DNA from: Pseudorhodoferax soli
GTDB taxonomy: Bacteria; Pseudomonadota; Gammaproteobacteria; Burkholderiales; Burkholderiaceae_C
Assembly: GCF_003337555.1 (NCBI RefSeq)
Contig: NZ_QPJK01000006.1
Coordinates: forward strand, 124,001-188,000
Direction: 5' to 3'
DNA: 64,000 nucleotides
Below, piece by piece: positions 51,888-60,216 of the stretch. The notes under the pieces were generated by a model. The model saw only the letters and a program-made list of their open reading frames with translations, did no database searches and was not told where the DNA came from. The first letter of the stretch is position 1. Each line of letters starts with the position of its first letter. The position numbers and the translations under genes were made by a program.

Positions 51888-52537
51888 TCAGTGGACCGCT
51901 TTCGCGTCCGGCCGCGTCTTGTAGAAGGTCATCGGCTGCGCCTTGGCTTCGTTCAGCACGGCGCGCTTGATCTCGCCCACCACATGCATCTCGCAGGGCT
52001 TGCAGTCAAAGCGCAGCGTGAGCTTCTGCCTGGTCGTTGAAGACATTGGCCAGGTAGGTCAGCGTGTCTTCGGGGTAGGGCGTGGGCGGCTCCGCCGCGG
52101 CGGCGCGCTGCGGGCGCTGGTAGGCCGACAGGCGCGCGGCCTGCAGCCGTTCGCAGGCCTCGAGGCGCAGCTGGTTGACGAGCGAGGCCGGCACGAACCA
52201 GGGCTGGGCCAGGTCGATCGTGGTGTCGCTGGGCGCGAAGTCGGTGGCGCGGAAGCGGCCCAGGTGCTCGCGCAGGCTGGCCAGGCCACGTTCAGCGTCG
52301 CACGCCGGTTCGTGCGCATGGCGCCTTGTGCAGGTCGTAGTAGCACAGGCCGTCGCCGTTGTGCAGCATGGTGGCGGCATCCATGGTCTCGATCTCTAAC
52401 CAGCGTGTCGAAGGCGCCATGTCGTCCTGGCGGCCGGTGACGAAGTAGTCGGTGAACGCGCGGTCGAAGTTCTGGTCCGGGTCGGGCGTGAACGTGAACG
52501 TGGTGCGGCCGCTCTGCAGCAGGCGCAACGCCGGCAT
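51888..52537 (-). pseudogene. Decayed U32-family peptidase (RlhA/YdcP-like) gene
   Basis: Three pieces of a U32 peptidase survive in the right order but in different frames. The upstream piece has 'PDPDQNFDRAFTDYFVTGRQ' and 'MDAATMLHNGDGLCYYDLHK' (~52292-52537). The middle piece has 'LGRFRATDFAPSDTTIDLAQ' and 'YPEDTLTYLANVFN' (~52040-52310). The end piece has 'LTLRFDCKPCEMHVVGEIKR' (51888-~52030). The catalytic N-terminal ~400 residues are missing, and large internal parts are deleted at each junction. The remaining C-terminal Cys pair (CKPC) confirms the family. Non-functional. Confidence 0.8.
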
Positions 52538-52678
52538 ATCGGTATGTGCACCAATAGCGTGCGGACGCCGCCTGTGTTCCAGTTGCAGCCTTTGCGTGCC
52601 GAATCGGGCACACGATTTGCTGCACCTGTGCGACCGCCATGCGGCAGAACCACACACGGCATCACGCAACAGTGAAAC

Positions 52679-54640
52679 ATGACAAGCCCCTGGGCTGAAG
52701 ACTGCCGCGGGGCAGGGCCGGTGAATCCCCAGCTGCGTTCCTCGATCCGCCGTGCCGCCTGGAAGGGCGCAGCCTGGCTGGCGGCGCTGGCCTTCGTGTG
52801 CCTGAGCGGCGCGCTCGGCTACCTGAGTTTCGAGCGCCGCGGCGTGCACAACCTGCAGGCCGACGTGCGCCACCGGCTGGAACTGTTCTCTTCCGCCGTG
52901 GAGGGCATGATCCAGCGGCTCGAGGACGTGCCGGCCACGGTGCAGCTCAGCGAGGAGATCCAGCGCCTGTTCCATGCGCCGCGCCGGGCCGCGGTGCGCG
53001 AGCGGGCCGACCGCTACCTGCAGCGCCTGAACGCCTTCATGGGCGGCATCGCCATCTACGTGCTGGACGAGCGCGGCGCCATCGTCGCCTCCAGTGCCCG
53101 CACCGGCCTGGGCGCGCTGCCCGAGGACGACTTCTCCTTCCGCCCTTATTTCCAGGAGGCGCTGTCCGGCCGCGTCGGGCGGCACTTCGCGATCAGCCTG
53201 GTCGGCAACCGGCCCGCGTACTTCGTTTCGCACCCCATCCGCGACGGCGCCAAGGTGGTGGGCGTGGCGGTGATCATGATCAACCTGGACCCGATCAACC
53301 AGATCTGGGACATGCTGGGCGCGCCCGCGCTGCTGGCCGACACCAACGGCGTGGTGATCCTGTCGTCCGACCCCACCTGGACCTACACCACGCTGCAGGA
53401 TCTGCCGATCGAGCGCCGCGTCGACCTGCAGCTCAGCCGGATGTACAACCGCATGCCGCTGCCGCGCTTCCCGCTGGATGTGGAGCTCAAGGTCAACCCG
53501 GAGACGTTGTCCATCTACGGCAGCCTGCAGCGGACCAACCGTTACTTCGGCTTCCCGGAGATCGCGCAGATCGTCTCGGGCCGCAGCATCAACGGCATGG
53601 ACTGGCGCGTGATGCTGTTCACCGACGTGGACGGCGCGCGCCGCGACGCGGTGCTGGCCGGCGCCGTCTCGGCGACCGGTGCCGCCTTCCTGATCCTGCT
53701 GGTGCTGTTCGTGTTGCAGCGCCGGCGCATCCACCGCCACCGGCGCGAGTCCGAGCGCTTGCTGGAGCAGGCCAACCTCTCGCTGGAGCACAAGGTCGGC
53801 GAGCGCACCGCGGCGCTCACGCTGGCCAATGCGCAGCTCGTCAAGGAGGTGGCCGAACGCAAGCAGACCGAGGCCACGCTGCGCGCCACCCAGGGCGAGC
53901 TGGTGCATGCCGGCAAGATGGCGGTGCTGGGCCGCATGGCCGCCGGCATCACGCACGAGCTCACGCAGCCGCTGGGCGGCGTGCGCACCTTCGCCGGCAA
54001 TGCCATGGAGTTCGCCAAGCGCCAGGACCTGGAGAGCGTGCAGCAGAACCTGGAGATCATCGCGCGGCTGACCGAGCGCATGGGCACCATCATCCACCCG
54101 CTGCGCAGCTTCGCCCGGCGCACCGAGCCCTCGCTCTGCTTCATCGACGTCGGCCAGTGCATCGCCAACGCGCTGTTCCTCTACCAGACGCAGATGGCGC
54201 ACCTGGGCGTGGTGGTGGACAACCGCACCGCGGGCGAGCAACTGCCGGCCTGGTGCGATGCGCACCGGCTCGAGCAGGTGCTCGTGAACCTGATCGGCAA
54301 CGCCATCGACGCGATGGCCGAGACCCCCGCCAAGCAGCTCACGCTGGTGGCCGAGCGCGCGCCTGCGGCCGCCGAGGCGATGGCCGCCGATGGCCGTGCC
54401 TACGGCCTGCGCATCGACGTGGAAGACACCGGCTGCGGCCTGCCGCCGGACTTCGCCTCGCACCAGTTCGAACCCTTCTACACCACCAAGCAAAAGGGGC
54501 TGGGCCTGGGCCTGACGATCTCGCGCGACATCGTGCAGGACTTCGGCGGTGCGCTGCGGGCCTGGAACCACGACGGGCCCGGCGCTTGCTTCAGCATCTA
54601 CCTGCCCTGCGCACCCCCATACGGAGAACAAGATGAATGA
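52679..54640 (+). CDS. dctB: DctB-type sensor histidine kinase
   Basis: A 653-residue membrane kinase: helix 1 (~28-48), a periplasmic double-Cache domain (~50-325, with 'DDFSFRPYFQEALSGRVGRH' and 'GRSINGMDWRVMLFTDV'), helix 2 (~335-355), a coiled coil, HisKA with His426 in 'RMAAGITHELTQPLGGVRTF', and HATPase_c with 'NLIGNAIDAM', 'DTGCGL' and 'GLGLGLTISRDIV'. This is the C4-dicarboxylate sensor family DctB. The response-regulator gene overlaps its end by 8 bp. No DctA or DctPQM gene is in the window, so the signal, probably an organic acid, is assigned by family only. Confidence 0.88.
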   Translation: MTSPWAEDCRGAGPVNPQLRSSIRRAAWKGAAWLAALAFVCLSGALGYLSFERRGVHNLQADVRHRLELFSSAVEGMIQRLEDVPATVQLSEEIQRLFHAPRRAAVRERADRYLQRLNAFMGGIAIYVLDERGAIVASSARTGLGALPEDDFSFRPYFQEALSGRVGRHFAISLVGNRPAYFVSHPIRDGAKVVGVAVIMINLDPINQIWDMLGAPALLADTNGVVILSSDPTWTYTTLQDLPIERRVDLQLSRMYNRMPLPRFPLDVELKVNPETLSIYGSLQRTNRYFGFPEIAQIVSGRSINGMDWRVMLFTDVDGARRDAVLAGAVSATGAAFLILLVLFVLQRRRIHRHRRESERLLEQANLSLEHKVGERTAALTLANAQLVKEVAERKQTEATLRATQGELVHAGKMAVLGRMAAGITHELTQPLGGVRTFAGNAMEFAKRQDLESVQQNLEIIARLTERMGTIIHPLRSFARRTEPSLCFIDVGQCIANALFLYQTQMAHLGVVVDNRTAGEQLPAWCDAHRLEQVLVNLIGNAIDAMAETPAKQLTLVAERAPAAAEAMAADGRAYGLRIDVEDTGCGLPPDFASHQFEPFYTTKQKGLGLGLTISRDIVQDFGGALRAWNHDGPGACFSIYLPCAPPYGEQDE

Positions 54641-56012
54641 CGAGATGACCGTGCTGCTGGTCGAGGACGACCCCGACATGCAACTGGCCTGCCGCCAGGC
54701 GCTCAGCCTGGCGGGCATCCGCTCCCGGGCGCTGGACGCGGCCGAGCCCGCGCTGCCCATCATCACGCCGGGCTACCGCGGCGTGGTCGTCACCGACATG
54801 CGGCTGCCCCAGGGCGACGGCCTCAGCCTGGTGAAGTACGCGCGCAGCGTCGATCCCGAGCTGCCCTGCATCATGATCACCGGGCATGGCGACATCAACC
54901 TGGCCGTCGATGCCATGCGCGAGGGGGCCTACGACTTCATCACCAAGCCGTTCTCGCCCGAGAAGCTGGTCGATTCGGTGCGGCGCGCGCTGGACAAGCG
55001 GCGCCTGGCCCTGCAGGCCGGCCAGGCCCGGTCTGCACCGGCACCCGCGGCGGGCAAGGGCAGCGATGGCCTGGGCCGTCTGGTGGGCTCATCGGCCGGC
55101 ATGCAGGCCGTGCGGCGGCTCATCGCCGAGATCGCCGCCTCGCCCGTGGACGTGCTCGTGCACGGCGAGACCGGCACCGGCAAGGAACTGGTCGCGCAGT
55201 CGCTGCACGAACTCTCGGGCCGCAGCAGCGGGCCCTTCGTCGCGCTCAACTGCGGCGGCATGCCCGACAACCTGCTGGACAGCGAACTGTTCGGCCATGA
55301 GGCCGGCGCCTTCACGGGTGCGCAGAAGCGGCGCATCGGCAAGATCGAGCATGCCAGCGGTGGCACGCTGTTCCTGGACGAACTGGAGAGCATGCCCATG
55401 GGCATGCAGGTCAAGCTGCTGCGGGTGCTGCAGGAGCGCAAGCTCGAGCGGCTGGGTTCCAACACCTCCGTCGCGGTGGATGTGCGCGTGGTCGCCGCGA
55501 CCAAGGAGAACCTGGTCGAGAAGGCGCGCAGTGGCCAGTTCCGGCTCGACCTGTACTACCGGCTCAACGTGGTCACTGTCGACCTGCCGCCGCTGCGCCG
55601 GCGCACCGATGACATCGCCGAGCTGCTCGCGCACTTCTTCGTGCTGGCCGCCAGCCGCTTCGGCCGGCCGGTGCCGCCGGTCAACGCCGACCTGCTCGAG
55701 CGGCTGGCCGGCTACGCGTGGCCCGGCAACGTGCGCGAGTTGCGCAACCTGGCCGACTGCATCGCGCTGGGCGTGTCCACGCCGCTGCTAGGCGCGACGC
55801 TGCAATACGCCTCCAGCGAGCTGGCGTCGCCGCGTTCGCTGGCCGAATCGGTGGAGGAGTACGAGCGCAAGCTGATCCTCGAGGAGCTGCAGCGCAACGA
55901 CGGCAGCCTGGCCCGCAGCGCGCGTGCGCTGCGCGTGGCCAAGACCACGCTGAACGACAAGATCCGCCGTTACGGCATCAGCGTGGCACCGGCGGAGCCG
56001 CGCGAAGGTTGA
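54633..56012 (+). CDS. dctD: DctD-type sigma54-dependent response regulator
   Basis: A 459-residue NtrC-family activator: receiver domain with phospho-acceptor Asp55 in 'VVVTDMRLPQGDG' and Lys in 'FITKPFSPEKL'; AAA+ domain with Walker A 'GETGTGKE', the sigma54-contact loop 'GAFTGAQKRR', Walker B 'GGTLFLDELESM' and 'WPGNVRELRN'; and a C-terminal Fis-type helix-turn-helix ('GSLARSARALRVAKTTLNDK'). It activates sigma54 promoters when phosphorylated by the co-encoded DctB-like kinase. Start 54633 lies within the dctB end, giving translational coupling. Confidence 0.9.
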   Translation: MNDEMTVLLVEDDPDMQLACRQALSLAGIRSRALDAAEPALPIITPGYRGVVVTDMRLPQGDGLSLVKYARSVDPELPCIMITGHGDINLAVDAMREGAYDFITKPFSPEKLVDSVRRALDKRRLALQAGQARSAPAPAAGKGSDGLGRLVGSSAGMQAVRRLIAEIAASPVDVLVHGETGTGKELVAQSLHELSGRSSGPFVALNCGGMPDNLLDSELFGHEAGAFTGAQKRRIGKIEHASGGTLFLDELESMPMGMQVKLLRVLQERKLERLGSNTSVAVDVRVVAATKENLVEKARSGQFRLDLYYRLNVVTVDLPPLRRRTDDIAELLAHFFVLAASRFGRPVPPVNADLLERLAGYAWPGNVRELRNLADCIALGVSTPLLGATLQYASSELASPRSLAESVEEYERKLILEELQRNDGSLARSARALRVAKTTLNDKIRRYGISVAPAEPREG

Positions 56013-56040
56013 GCGCGTGTGAACGAAGCGCCGGTCCGTT

Positions 56041-56059
56041 GCGGGCTTCAGCAGCCCGC
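56041..56059. terminator. Hairpin at the convergent dctD/rhombosortase ends
   Basis: GCGGGCT (56041-56047) and AGCCCGC (56053-56059) form a 7-bp stem with a 5-nt loop that covers the rhombosortase stop codon. No T-run is present on either side, so termination would be weak. Confidence 0.3.
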
Positions 56060-56656
56060 GCGGTCGTGGCGCCAGCTGCGCAGGCGCTGCGGCGCGGCCA
56101 GCATCAGCGCGGCGCAGGCCAGGCCGAACACATGGGCCTGCACGATGATGTTGCCGCCCACCAGGGCTTCCTCGTGCCGGTCCGGCCCGCGGATCAGCTG
56201 GGCACCGAGCCAGGCGGCGATGGTGCACAGCGCCGCGATGCTCACCGGATCGAGCCGGCGCACGCCTGGCCACAGCGCCAGCAGGAACAGCCCGTACAGC
56301 ACGCCTGACAGGCCGACATAGTGGGCCAGCCCGGGCAGCAGCAGCACGAACAGCAGCGAGATGCCCAGCGCCAACACGGCCACCTGGCGCAGCAGCACGC
56401 GCGGCGCCGGTGGCGCGTCGGCCAGCAGCACGCAGACCAGCAGGCCGAGCGCGTTGAGCGCCCAGTGGGTCCAGCCCAGGTGGACCAGGTGGCCTGTCCA
56501 CAGACGCCAGAGTTCGCCCTGCAGCACGGCGCCGCGCTCGTAGCGCAGCACCTGCAGCCAGGCCTCGGGCAAGGCCTGCAGCGCGCCCAGCAGCAGGCCG
56601 GCCACGGCCACGGTGAGGAGGGTGCGCCGCGGGGCGCGTGCAGGGGCGGTTGGCAT
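56048..56656 (-). CDS. rrtA: Rhombosortase (rhomboid-family protease for GlyGly-CTERM proteins)
   Basis: A 202-residue integral membrane protein with about six helices. The rhomboid catalytic dyad is visible: Ser117 in 'HYVGLSGVLYGLF' and His175 in 'IVQAHVFGLACA'; 'GHLVHLGWTHWALNALGLLV' is the conserved early motif. Its short, six-helix form and motif wording are those of rhombosortases, which cleave the GlyGly-CTERM tail of exported proteins. Two proteins with such tails are encoded in the same minus-strand run (57654-60113 and 62079-64000), which strongly supports the assignment. It is the last gene of the run, 24 bp after the binding-protein gene. Confidence 0.88.
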   Translation of the reverse strand: MPTAPARAPRRTLLTVAVAGLLLGALQALPEAWLQVLRYERGAVLQGELWRLWTGHLVHLGWTHWALNALGLLVCVLLADAPPAPRVLLRQVAVLALGISLLFVLLLPGLAHYVGLSGVLYGLFLLALWPGVRRLDPVSIAALCTIAAWLGAQLIRGPDRHEEALVGGNIIVQAHVFGLACAALMLAAPQRLRSWRHDRAGC

Positions 56657-56680
56657 GGGCGGGACCTGGCTCAGGGCGCG

Positions 56681-57586
56681 TCAGTCGACGGCGTAGGCTT
56701 CCTTGGGCTTGTCGTTCAGGTTGGCCCAGGCGGCGCGCGTGGCGGCGGACGCCGGCATGTTCAGCGCCGTGTTGGTCGGCGGGATCGGCTGCATGAACCA
56801 CTTGTCGTAGAGCTTGGCCACGGTGCCGTCCTGCACCTGGCGCGCAATGCTGGCGTCCACGGCCTTCTTGAAGGCCGGGTCGTCCTTGCGCAGCATGATG
56901 GCGATGGGCTCGACCGACAGCGGCTCGCCGACCAGCTTGTAGCCCTTGGGGTTCTTGGACCGCGCGATGTTGCCGGCCAGGATCTGCCCGTCCATCACGA
57001 AGGCATCGGCGCGGCCCGATTCCAGCAGCAGGAAGCTGTCGGAATGGTCCTTGCCCGAGAGCTCGCGGAAGTTCATGCCCTGTGCGCGCTTGTTCTGGCG
57101 CAGCAGCTGCACCGAGGTGGTGCCGGTGGTGGTGGCCACGGTCTTGTCGTTGAGATCGGCCACGGACTTGATCGGCGAGTCGGCCCGCACCGCGATGCGC
57201 ACCTCTTCCACGTACAGCGTGTTGGCGAACGCCACTTCCTTGGCGCGGTTGGCGTCGTTGGTGGTGGAACCGCACTCGATGTCCACCGTGCCGTTCTTGA
57301 GCAGCGGGATACGGTTGGCCGAGGTCACGGGCTGGTACTGGATGGTCAGTTCGGACAGGCCCAGCTGGCGCCGCACGTCGCTGATGATGTTGCTGCAGAC
57401 GTCGTAGTGGAAGCCGGTGTAGACGCCGGTGCCCAGCGTGTAGGCCAGCGCGCCCGAGGATTCGCGCACGCCCTGCACGATGGTGCCGGAGCTCTTGATC
57501 TTGGCCAGGGTGTCCGTGGTCTGGGCCTGGGCGCCGGCCACGGCGGCCAGTAGCGTGCAGGCCAGGGAAAGGGTGGAGAGTTTCAT
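56681..57586 (-). CDS. Amino-acid-type ABC transporter binding protein (family 3)
   Basis: A 301-residue periplasmic protein: signal peptide to 'AGAQAQ' (residue ~22), then 'LAKIKSSGTIVQGVRESSGA', 'IQYQPVTSANRIPLLKNGTV', 'DIECGSTTNDANRAKEVAFA', 'TVATTTGTTSVQLLR' and 'PIAIMLRKDDPAFKKAVD'. It is of the GltI-like type that binds acidic or polar amino acids. It is clearly paralogous to the C-terminal half of the fusion encoded just upstream (shared 'SANRIP/QNRIP' and 'ECGSTT' motifs). No permease or ATPase gene is nearby. Confidence 0.9.
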   Translation of the reverse strand: MKLSTLSLACTLLAAVAGAQAQTTDTLAKIKSSGTIVQGVRESSGALAYTLGTGVYTGFHYDVCSNIISDVRRQLGLSELTIQYQPVTSANRIPLLKNGTVDIECGSTTNDANRAKEVAFANTLYVEEVRIAVRADSPIKSVADLNDKTVATTTGTTSVQLLRQNKRAQGMNFRELSGKDHSDSFLLLESGRADAFVMDGQILAGNIARSKNPKGYKLVGEPLSVEPIAIMLRKDDPAFKKAVDASIARQVQDGTVAKLYDKWFMQPIPPTNTALNMPASAATRAAWANLNDKPKEAYAVD

Positions 57587-57653
57587 GGTTTCCTCGCGGG
57601 TTGGTGGCGCGCAGGCGCGCCGATGAAGAGAACTGGGAGTGCGGGGGGGCAGG

Positions 57654-60113
57654 TCATTGCAGCGGCCTGTCGTTGGGGTTGGCGAACAGCTCCAGCACGT
57701 CCTGCGACGGGGGCCAGTTCAGGTTCAGGCCCTTGGTGGTGATGGGCCGCTCGAACCACTTGCGGTACAGGGCCAGCAGCTCGCCCGTTTGCATGAGCCG
57801 CGCGATCTCCTGGTCGACGATGCGCTTGAGCTGCAGGTCGTCCTTGCGCATCATGCAGCCGTAGGCCTCGCGCGTCATGGGCTGGCCGACGACGGTCCAG
57901 TCCAGTGGCTGCTGGGCCTTGGCGCGCTCGCCGTAGAGCAGGGCGTCGTCCATCATGAAGGCGTCGGCCTGGCCGCGCTCCAGCGTGCCGAAGGATTCCT
58001 CGTGCTCGCGTGCCGTGAGGATCTGGAACTTGAGCCCGGAGGATTCGGAGAAGGTGCGGATCAGCCGCTCGGAGGTCGTGCCCGAGGTCACCACCACGCG
58101 CTTGCCGGCCAGGTCCCTGAAGTCGTGGATGCCGGAGTCCCGGTGCACCATGAGCCGCGTGCTGATGACGAAGAACGAGGTCGAGAACAGCACCTGGCGC
58201 GCGCGTTCCAGGTTGTGCGTGGTGGAGCCGCATTCCAGGTCGACGTTGCCGCTGACCACCATGGGGATGCGGTTCTGCGCCGTCACCGGCACCAGCTTGG
58301 TGGTCAGCGCGGGCAGCTGCAGTTCATGCCGGATGGCCTGCGAGACCAGCGTGGACAGGTCGTGCGCATAGCCGACCACCTGCTTGCGCGAGTCGTAGTA
58401 GGAGAAGGGCACGGACGACTGGCGGTGGCCCAGCGTGATGGTGCCGGTCTGCTGGATCTTGCGCAGCGTCTCGCTGGCCGATGTGGGCGCGCCACACAGC
58501 AGCGCCAGCGCGGCCGCGGCCGGCGCCAGCAAACGGCGCCGCTTGCCCAGCAGGAGCGCCAGCAGCGCCAGCAGCGGCCAGGAGGCCGCGCCGCCGCCGC
58601 CGGATGTGCCGTCCTGCGATTGGGGTTGCTCGGGCGCCTGCGCGGCGGCCACCGCCATGCCCGCGTCGAGCAGGCCGGCGCCGCAGGCCTGCGTGGTGCA
58701 AAAGCAGGTGCCCGGCATGCCCGGCTCGCAGACCGGATGGCCGGCCACATGCGGGCGGGCCTGCTGCTGCAGCAGCGCACGCAGAGCGGCCGGGTCCAGG
58801 GCGGGATCGGCCGCCAGCGCGAGCGCGGCCACGCCGGCCGCCAGCGGCGCCGCGAAGCTGGTGCCGGCGCCGTAGGCATGGATGTGCTGCGCGGCCACCG
58901 TGCGGCCGCTGTTGGACAGCGACCAGATGCCGTCGGCCGCCGTGCCGCCCGGGGCCAGCAGGCCCACGGCCGGGCCGAAGTTGGAGTAGTCGGCCTTCAG
59001 GCCGTTGCGCTGCGCCGCCGCGACGGCCAGCACGCCGCGGCAGTCGGCCGGCCGGCCGACGCTGCCGCCGCTCTCACCCGGCAGGCGGTTGCCGGCCGCG
59101 GCCACGATCAGCGCGCCCTGCGCACCGACCTCGTCGACCACGCGCTGGTACAGCGGCGAGCAGGCCGCATCGCCCTCGAAGCTCAGGTTGATGATGCGGG
59201 CCGGGTGTGGGTTGGCGGGCACGCCGGCGACGGGCAGGCCGGCGGCCCAGCGCACGGCGTCGAGCAGGTCGCTGAGCAGCGCGCCGCACTTGCCAGCGGC
59301 CCGCACCGGCAGGATGCGTGGCCGCGCGCCCAGCAGGCCCGCGGTGCCGATGCCGTTGCCGGCGCGTGCGCCCAGCTGGCCGGCGATGAAGGTGCCGTGC
59401 CAGCTGCTGTCGGCCGCGTCGCAGCCTGCGAACGCACCGTTCACGCGGGCCGCCTCGGCCGGCGTGACCCAGTCGCCCGGGTCGGTAGGGTCGGCATCGC
59501 GGCCGTCGCCGTCGTTGGCGTAGGCGAGGCCGAAGTAGGGATCGGCGGAGACGAAGTCGTAGCCCGGCAGCAGGGCGCCCTGCAGCTCGGGGTGGCCGGG
59601 CAGCACGCCGGTGTCGACCACGGCGACGACCACGTCCGTGGCCGGCACACGGGCCCAGGCGCGCTCGGCGTCGATGGCCGCTGCAGCGCCGGCCGAGGGG
59701 GGCTGCAACTCCCATTGCCGGGGAAATTCGGGATCGGTGACGGCGCTGGCGAGCCGGATGCGCACATTGGGCTCTACATGGCGCACGGCAGGGTCGGCCG
59801 CCAGGCGGGCGCGTTCGCGCTCGGCATCCTGGCTGTCCAGCGGGCGTTCGGCGCGCAGCACCAGCCGCGTCGGCCCCGAGCGTTCGCGGTCGACCGCATA
59901 GCCGCCGAAATGCGTGCGCGGTGCGCCAGCGTCGCTGCCCGGCGCGGCGCGGCGCTGGGCGCTCTGGGCCGTGTCGGCATCGCGCGCCGCGGCGGGTGGT
60001 GCCGCTTCGTGCAGCTCGACGATGAAACCTGCGGCCGGCCGGGCGTGGCCAGGCAGCGCGGTGGCCAGGCTCGCGGCAGTGAGCAGCAGTGCAAGAGGGG
60101 AAAGAAATCGCAT
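57654..60113 (-). CDS. S8 serine protease with GlyGly-CTERM tail fused in frame to a second signal peptide and an amino-acid-type binding protein
   Basis: One 819-residue frame encodes two exported proteins. Residues 1-~25 are a signal peptide, ~28-118 a propeptide-like region, and ~130-490 a subtilisin-type domain with Asp167 ('VAVVDTGV'), His239 ('SSWHGTF'), Asn341 ('VAAAGN') and Ser419 ('GAGTSFAAP'). Residues ~504-527 are a GlyGly-CTERM tail: Gly505-508, a hydrophobic helix, then KRRR. No stop follows: residues ~524-546 read as a new signal peptide ending TSA, and ~547-819 are a family-3 binding protein like its neighbour. A TTG at 58532 could start the second part separately. A lost stop or sequencing error is the alternative. 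Confidence 0.85.
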   Translation of the reverse strand: MRFLSPLALLLTAASLATALPGHARPAAGFIVELHEAAPPAAARDADTAQSAQRRAAPGSDAGAPRTHFGGYAVDRERSGPTRLVLRAERPLDSQDAERERARLAADPAVRHVEPNVRIRLASAVTDPEFPRQWELQPPSAGAAAAIDAERAWARVPATDVVVAVVDTGVLPGHPELQGALLPGYDFVSADPYFGLAYANDGDGRDADPTDPGDWVTPAEAARVNGAFAGCDAADSSWHGTFIAGQLGARAGNGIGTAGLLGARPRILPVRAAGKCGALLSDLLDAVRWAAGLPVAGVPANPHPARIINLSFEGDAACSPLYQRVVDEVGAQGALIVAAAGNRLPGESGGSVGRPADCRGVLAVAAAQRNGLKADYSNFGPAVGLLAPGGTAADGIWSLSNSGRTVAAQHIHAYGAGTSFAAPLAAGVAALALAADPALDPAALRALLQQQARPHVAGHPVCEPGMPGTCFCTTQACGAGLLDAGMAVAAAQAPEQPQSQDGTSGGGGAASWPLLALLALLLGKRRRLLAPAAAALALLCGAPTSASETLRKIQQTGTITLGHRQSSVPFSYYDSRKQVVGYAHDLSTLVSQAIRHELQLPALTTKLVPVTAQNRIPMVVSGNVDLECGSTTHNLERARQVLFSTSFFVISTRLMVHRDSGIHDFRDLAGKRVVVTSGTTSERLIRTFSESSGLKFQILTAREHEESFGTLERGQADAFMMDDALLYGERAKAQQPLDWTVVGQPMTREAYGCMMRKDDLQLKRIVDQEIARLMQTGELLALYRKWFERPITTKGLNLNWPPSQDVLELFANPNDRPLQ

Positions 60114-60216
60114 GGACAGCAGGCAAGAACAGATCGGCCGCTCCGGCCGGCGCGCAGGCTGTCCACGCGCACCGGCCGGGCGGGGCACCGCGCAGTGGCG
60201 GTGCGTTCTCAGGTGC

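Noticed and set aside
52547-52562. An NtrC-box-like dyad (TGCAC-N7-GTGC) upstream of dctB
   Set aside because: Short arms, no -24/-12 promoter next to it, and overlap with the edge of the U32 pseudogene; chance occurrence is likely.
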